Assembly: GCA_014706385.1 (NCBI GenBank)
Contig: JACGZH010000009.1
Coordinates: 372,001-436,000 of the forward strand
Source of the DNA: Phaffia rhodozyma
Lineage: Eukaryota > Basidiomycota > Tremellomycetes > Cystofilobasidiales > Mrakiaceae
Reading direction: 5' to 3'
Length of the DNA: 64,000 bases
Positions 61,929-64,000 of this stretch are shown piece after piece. The position numbers and the translations under genes were made by a program. The notes under the pieces were generated by a model, which saw only the letters and a program-made list of their open reading frames with translations, did not search any database and was not told the DNA's origin. Position 1 is the first letter of the stretch. Each line of letters starts with the position of its first letter.

Positions 61929-62205
61929 AATGAATTTATAACTGAAGGGTGAGCGGTCAGAACCTTGAGCACAGGAGTCATCATCTGGTAGACACAATAT
62001 CCTCCTTTGTTTTCGAAATAACCCTAATTAGGAAGGAGGCGCCGATGACGTTGTCTATCCGACAGATATAGACCCAGTGTACACCATAATTGAGCGCTGC
62101 GGCAACGTACAGCTTGCTTCTTGAACGAATACTTGCTGCTCGATATCTCTTTTATAACCCCCTCCTTCCTCATCCTTCCTCACCACTTACAACACTCATA
62201 CAACC
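61929..62205. promoter_or_regulatory. Divergent promoter, MDP-1 / small Cys protein
   Basis: 277 bp between divergent start codons; TTTATAACCCCC at about 62150-62161 is a TATA-like element roughly 50 bp before the plus-strand ATG, followed by a C/T-rich leader. Confidence 0.5.
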
Positions 62206-62729
62206 ATGTCTTCTTCCCCTGCAGAGATCTCTTACCCTCCCGTCCCTGTGGTTCAACAGGTGCAGCAGCAACAACAGCAGCCTGGAAAGACGACTATGTG
62301 TACGCTTGTGGTTCCATTACCTCTCAAATACTACAGATGACCGTTTATTCTTACCATATGTTTCTCTTCTCCACTCTTTGACGGTGTCTGATGCTTCTGT
62401 GTGGGGCTGTTCACACCTAATATCTTGTGTATAGCCATGAACAATGTCCAAGAGGGGTCCAAGCAGGACGGAGCGGCTATGCGACTCCGAGGAGGTTGCC
62501 CTGGCGTGCGTTTGTTTTTGTTCTTTCTGTTTCTTTATTATTCTATGTACCAAGATATACGAGACCAACATGACTTACTGAACGGGTTTTCTATCAATAG
62601 CATCTGTGTGGCCTGCCAATCTTGCCTTGCCACTGTGGTAAGTTTCTACAATTTTGATCCCTTTTTTCCCTCTTTCTGTTTCCTTTTCGATCCACAGGAT
62701 TCCTGAGAGACAAAGCATTGATCGTTTGA
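62206..62729 (+). CDS. Small Gln-rich, Cys-containing protein with MRLRGG motif
   Basis: Four short exons, ATG 62206 to TGA 62729, spell a protein of roughly 77 aa: MSSSPAEISYPPVPVVQQ, a Gln run, SMNNVQEGSKQDGAAMRLRGG, then CPGHLCGLPILPCHCGFL and RDKALIV. The layout (Pro/Gln-rich head, MRLRGG, Cys-rich tail) resembles short fungal Cys-rich proteins related to CYSTM-type stress modules, but with only four Cys and no long hydrophobic run, so membership is doubtful. The TTMS|MNN and CPG|HLC junctions rely on GTACGC and GTGCGT donors. Function unknown. Confidence 0.65.
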
Positions 62730-63055
62730 AATTTCATGTACTCACCCGATAGACATTTGCATCATCCCGTTCGTGCTATTCAACTTTTCCTTGTTGTACG
62801 AGGCGTCACGCAAAATCGCTAACAACTCTTTGCTCTCTCGTTCAATCTCACTATTACCTCTTAGTTGCTGCTTCTAAATCGATCGGTTATTACTCTCTCT
62901 TTTTCTTGTACACACGATTCACTACTCTATGCCAACGTTTCCTTAAATACTGTATCCATGACTATTTGATGAGTTTTTTTAATAAGCGTTATAGCCGCAA
63001 GGCATCAGTTGTCAGTGGTGACAGCCTATGATTACATAATCGGTGGTTACAGCCA
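62730..63055. other. Intergenic spacer
   Basis: 326 bp between the small Cys protein stop and the proposed ROT1-like start. No feature recognised. Confidence 0.4.
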
Positions 63056-64000
63056 ATGCCGTGAGTATTGGTCTTTGCATCGGTCTTGATCCTCTACTAT
63101 ACTCTACTCTCTCTTCCTCCATATCCCACTTCCTCTACCCTTATTCTCTTTCTCTGCCCCTCTGCTTTTCCATCATCGTGTTTGATCAAGTGCGTTCATT
63201 CATCTTGTTGAGGTTCCTGTCAACTTAATCAGCTACTGAAACAGTCTGTATCTGTTCGCTTCTGTTCAAACCTTACAGTGAGACTTGCTAGTGTACCCAT
63301 CACTATAGGAGGCACAGTGCTTTCATTCCTCCTCTCTCTATCTTCTGTTCATGCTCAAAATCTGGAGTACGTATACGGAAAACATGAAAGAGGAAGATAT
63401 TTCTGAGAAGCTCATGGAAAGGTTTCTGTTGACTGATTGTTGCAATTGGATTTTGAACAACCTGGTGGATATATATATCCTTGTTCTGTACGCGTGCGGT
63501 CGATGTTTGGCGATTCTCCCTCTTTCAGAGCAAGCAATAACGTGACCGCTCTTTACGGCACATGGAGTTCCGGCTCAGGAGGAGTCACTACTGGTTCTGT
63601 TAGTGATTCATTTCTCTCTTCAGTTCTCTCGGTCTCAAACCCAGATCCTTGGCCGTCATCCGTCTGTTTGGAATACTGAGATAGGGTTGTTTTTTCTTCT
63701 CTCTTGTCTTCTCTCTCGTCGTTTTAGGGATTCGCAAACCCTCTAGCTTATTCGTTCAACTATCCTGCGACATCAGGAATCGCATACTCCTTGTATGTGC
63801 ATTGACCCGATTGAGGCTTTCTCTCCTTCTTTTTATGCTTCCAGGCTGATCGTTGGGCTTTGTTTTCGTTGGGAATGGACCAGTGATAACGAAGGACATT
63901 TCGAGGAAGCCCAGTACCGGTTTAACTCCAACGGTACATTTATATCTGCACTATTCTATCCCTTGTTGACGCTTCTTTTGCTTATGCTCTCTTGATTTCT
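63056..64000 (+). CDS. ROT1: ROT1-like ER chaperone (3' truncated by window)
   Basis: Recognised from ASNNVTALYGTWSSGSGG, GFANPLAYSFNYPATSG, IAYSF, then DNEGHFEEAQYRFNSNG, matching the yeast Rot1 pattern (GTWSSKS, GFYDP, GISYSFTEDGWYEEA). Rot1 is an essential ER chaperone needed for cell-wall synthesis and glycosylation. A hydrophobic signal peptide is encoded at 63285-63364 (LASVPITIGGTVLSFLLSLSSVHAQ). The start is uncertain: ATG at 63056 followed by a GTGAGT donor joins to the signal-peptide exon in phase if the acceptor at GTGAG is used. The last exon ends at a GTACAT donor near 63931 and the window stops in the next intron; the rest of the protein is beyond the edge. Confidence 0.85.

Overview
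The window looks like nuclear DNA of a basidiomycete yeast. Genes are dense on both strands and cut by many short introns: GT donors (often GTTCGT, GTAAGT or GTATGT), AG acceptors and several exons under 25 nt. Coding exons favour CGA, GGA and TCC, and gene architectures match Tremellomycetes (long RA-LRR-PP2C-cyclase protein, PAN2, TOPORS-like RING protein). I infer a Cystofilobasidiales-type yeast of the Phaffia/Xanthophyllomyces kind, from general impression only. No prokaryotic operon, CRISPR array, rRNA, convincing tRNA or intact transposon was found.

Layout. 1-5 kb: the 3' end of an upstream gene, an uncharacterised acidic/Ser-rich protein (-), and a long gene-free stretch. 5-8 kb: proline dehydrogenase (+). 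8.6-15.6 kb: the fungal adenylate cyclase (-), resolved into eight exons in consistent frame. 16-21.5 kb: PAN2 deadenylase subunit (-), head-to-head with a PRKRIP1-like protein (+). 23-25.5 kb: an uncharacterised, possibly mitochondrial protein (-). 26-30.6 kb: an intron-rich RRM-like protein of unknown function (paralogue A, +). 31.3-34.3 kb: two divergent cytochrome c genes. 34.9-36.1 kb: a single-pass membrane protein (-). 36.1-39.6 kb: gene-poor. 39.6-41.8 kb: MFS sugar transporter (+). 42.2-46.7 kb: PDCD5 homologue (-) and TOPORS-like RING E3 (+) sharing a 164-bp divergent promoter. 47-51.7 kb: paralogue B (+), related to A. 52.4-60.1 kb: MOT1 TBP-removing ATPase (-). 60.6-61.9 kb: MDP-1 phosphatase (-). 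62.2-62.7 kb: a small Cys-containing protein (+). 63-64 kb: ROT1-like ER chaperone (+), cut by the window end.

Most genes are housekeeping functions (proline catabolism and respiration, cAMP signalling, mRNA decay, TBP recycling, ubiquitin/SUMO ligation, sugar uptake) with no common pathway. The most novel content is the pair of paralogues A and B. They share little with any family I recognise, but five aligned exons have equal or nearly equal length, they carry RRM-like folds, and each contains two copies of a C-terminal YHPTHG/PPY module. The second notable feature is the divergent cytochrome c pair. Exon boundaries were read by hand; where exon lengths are given, I checked that phases add up.
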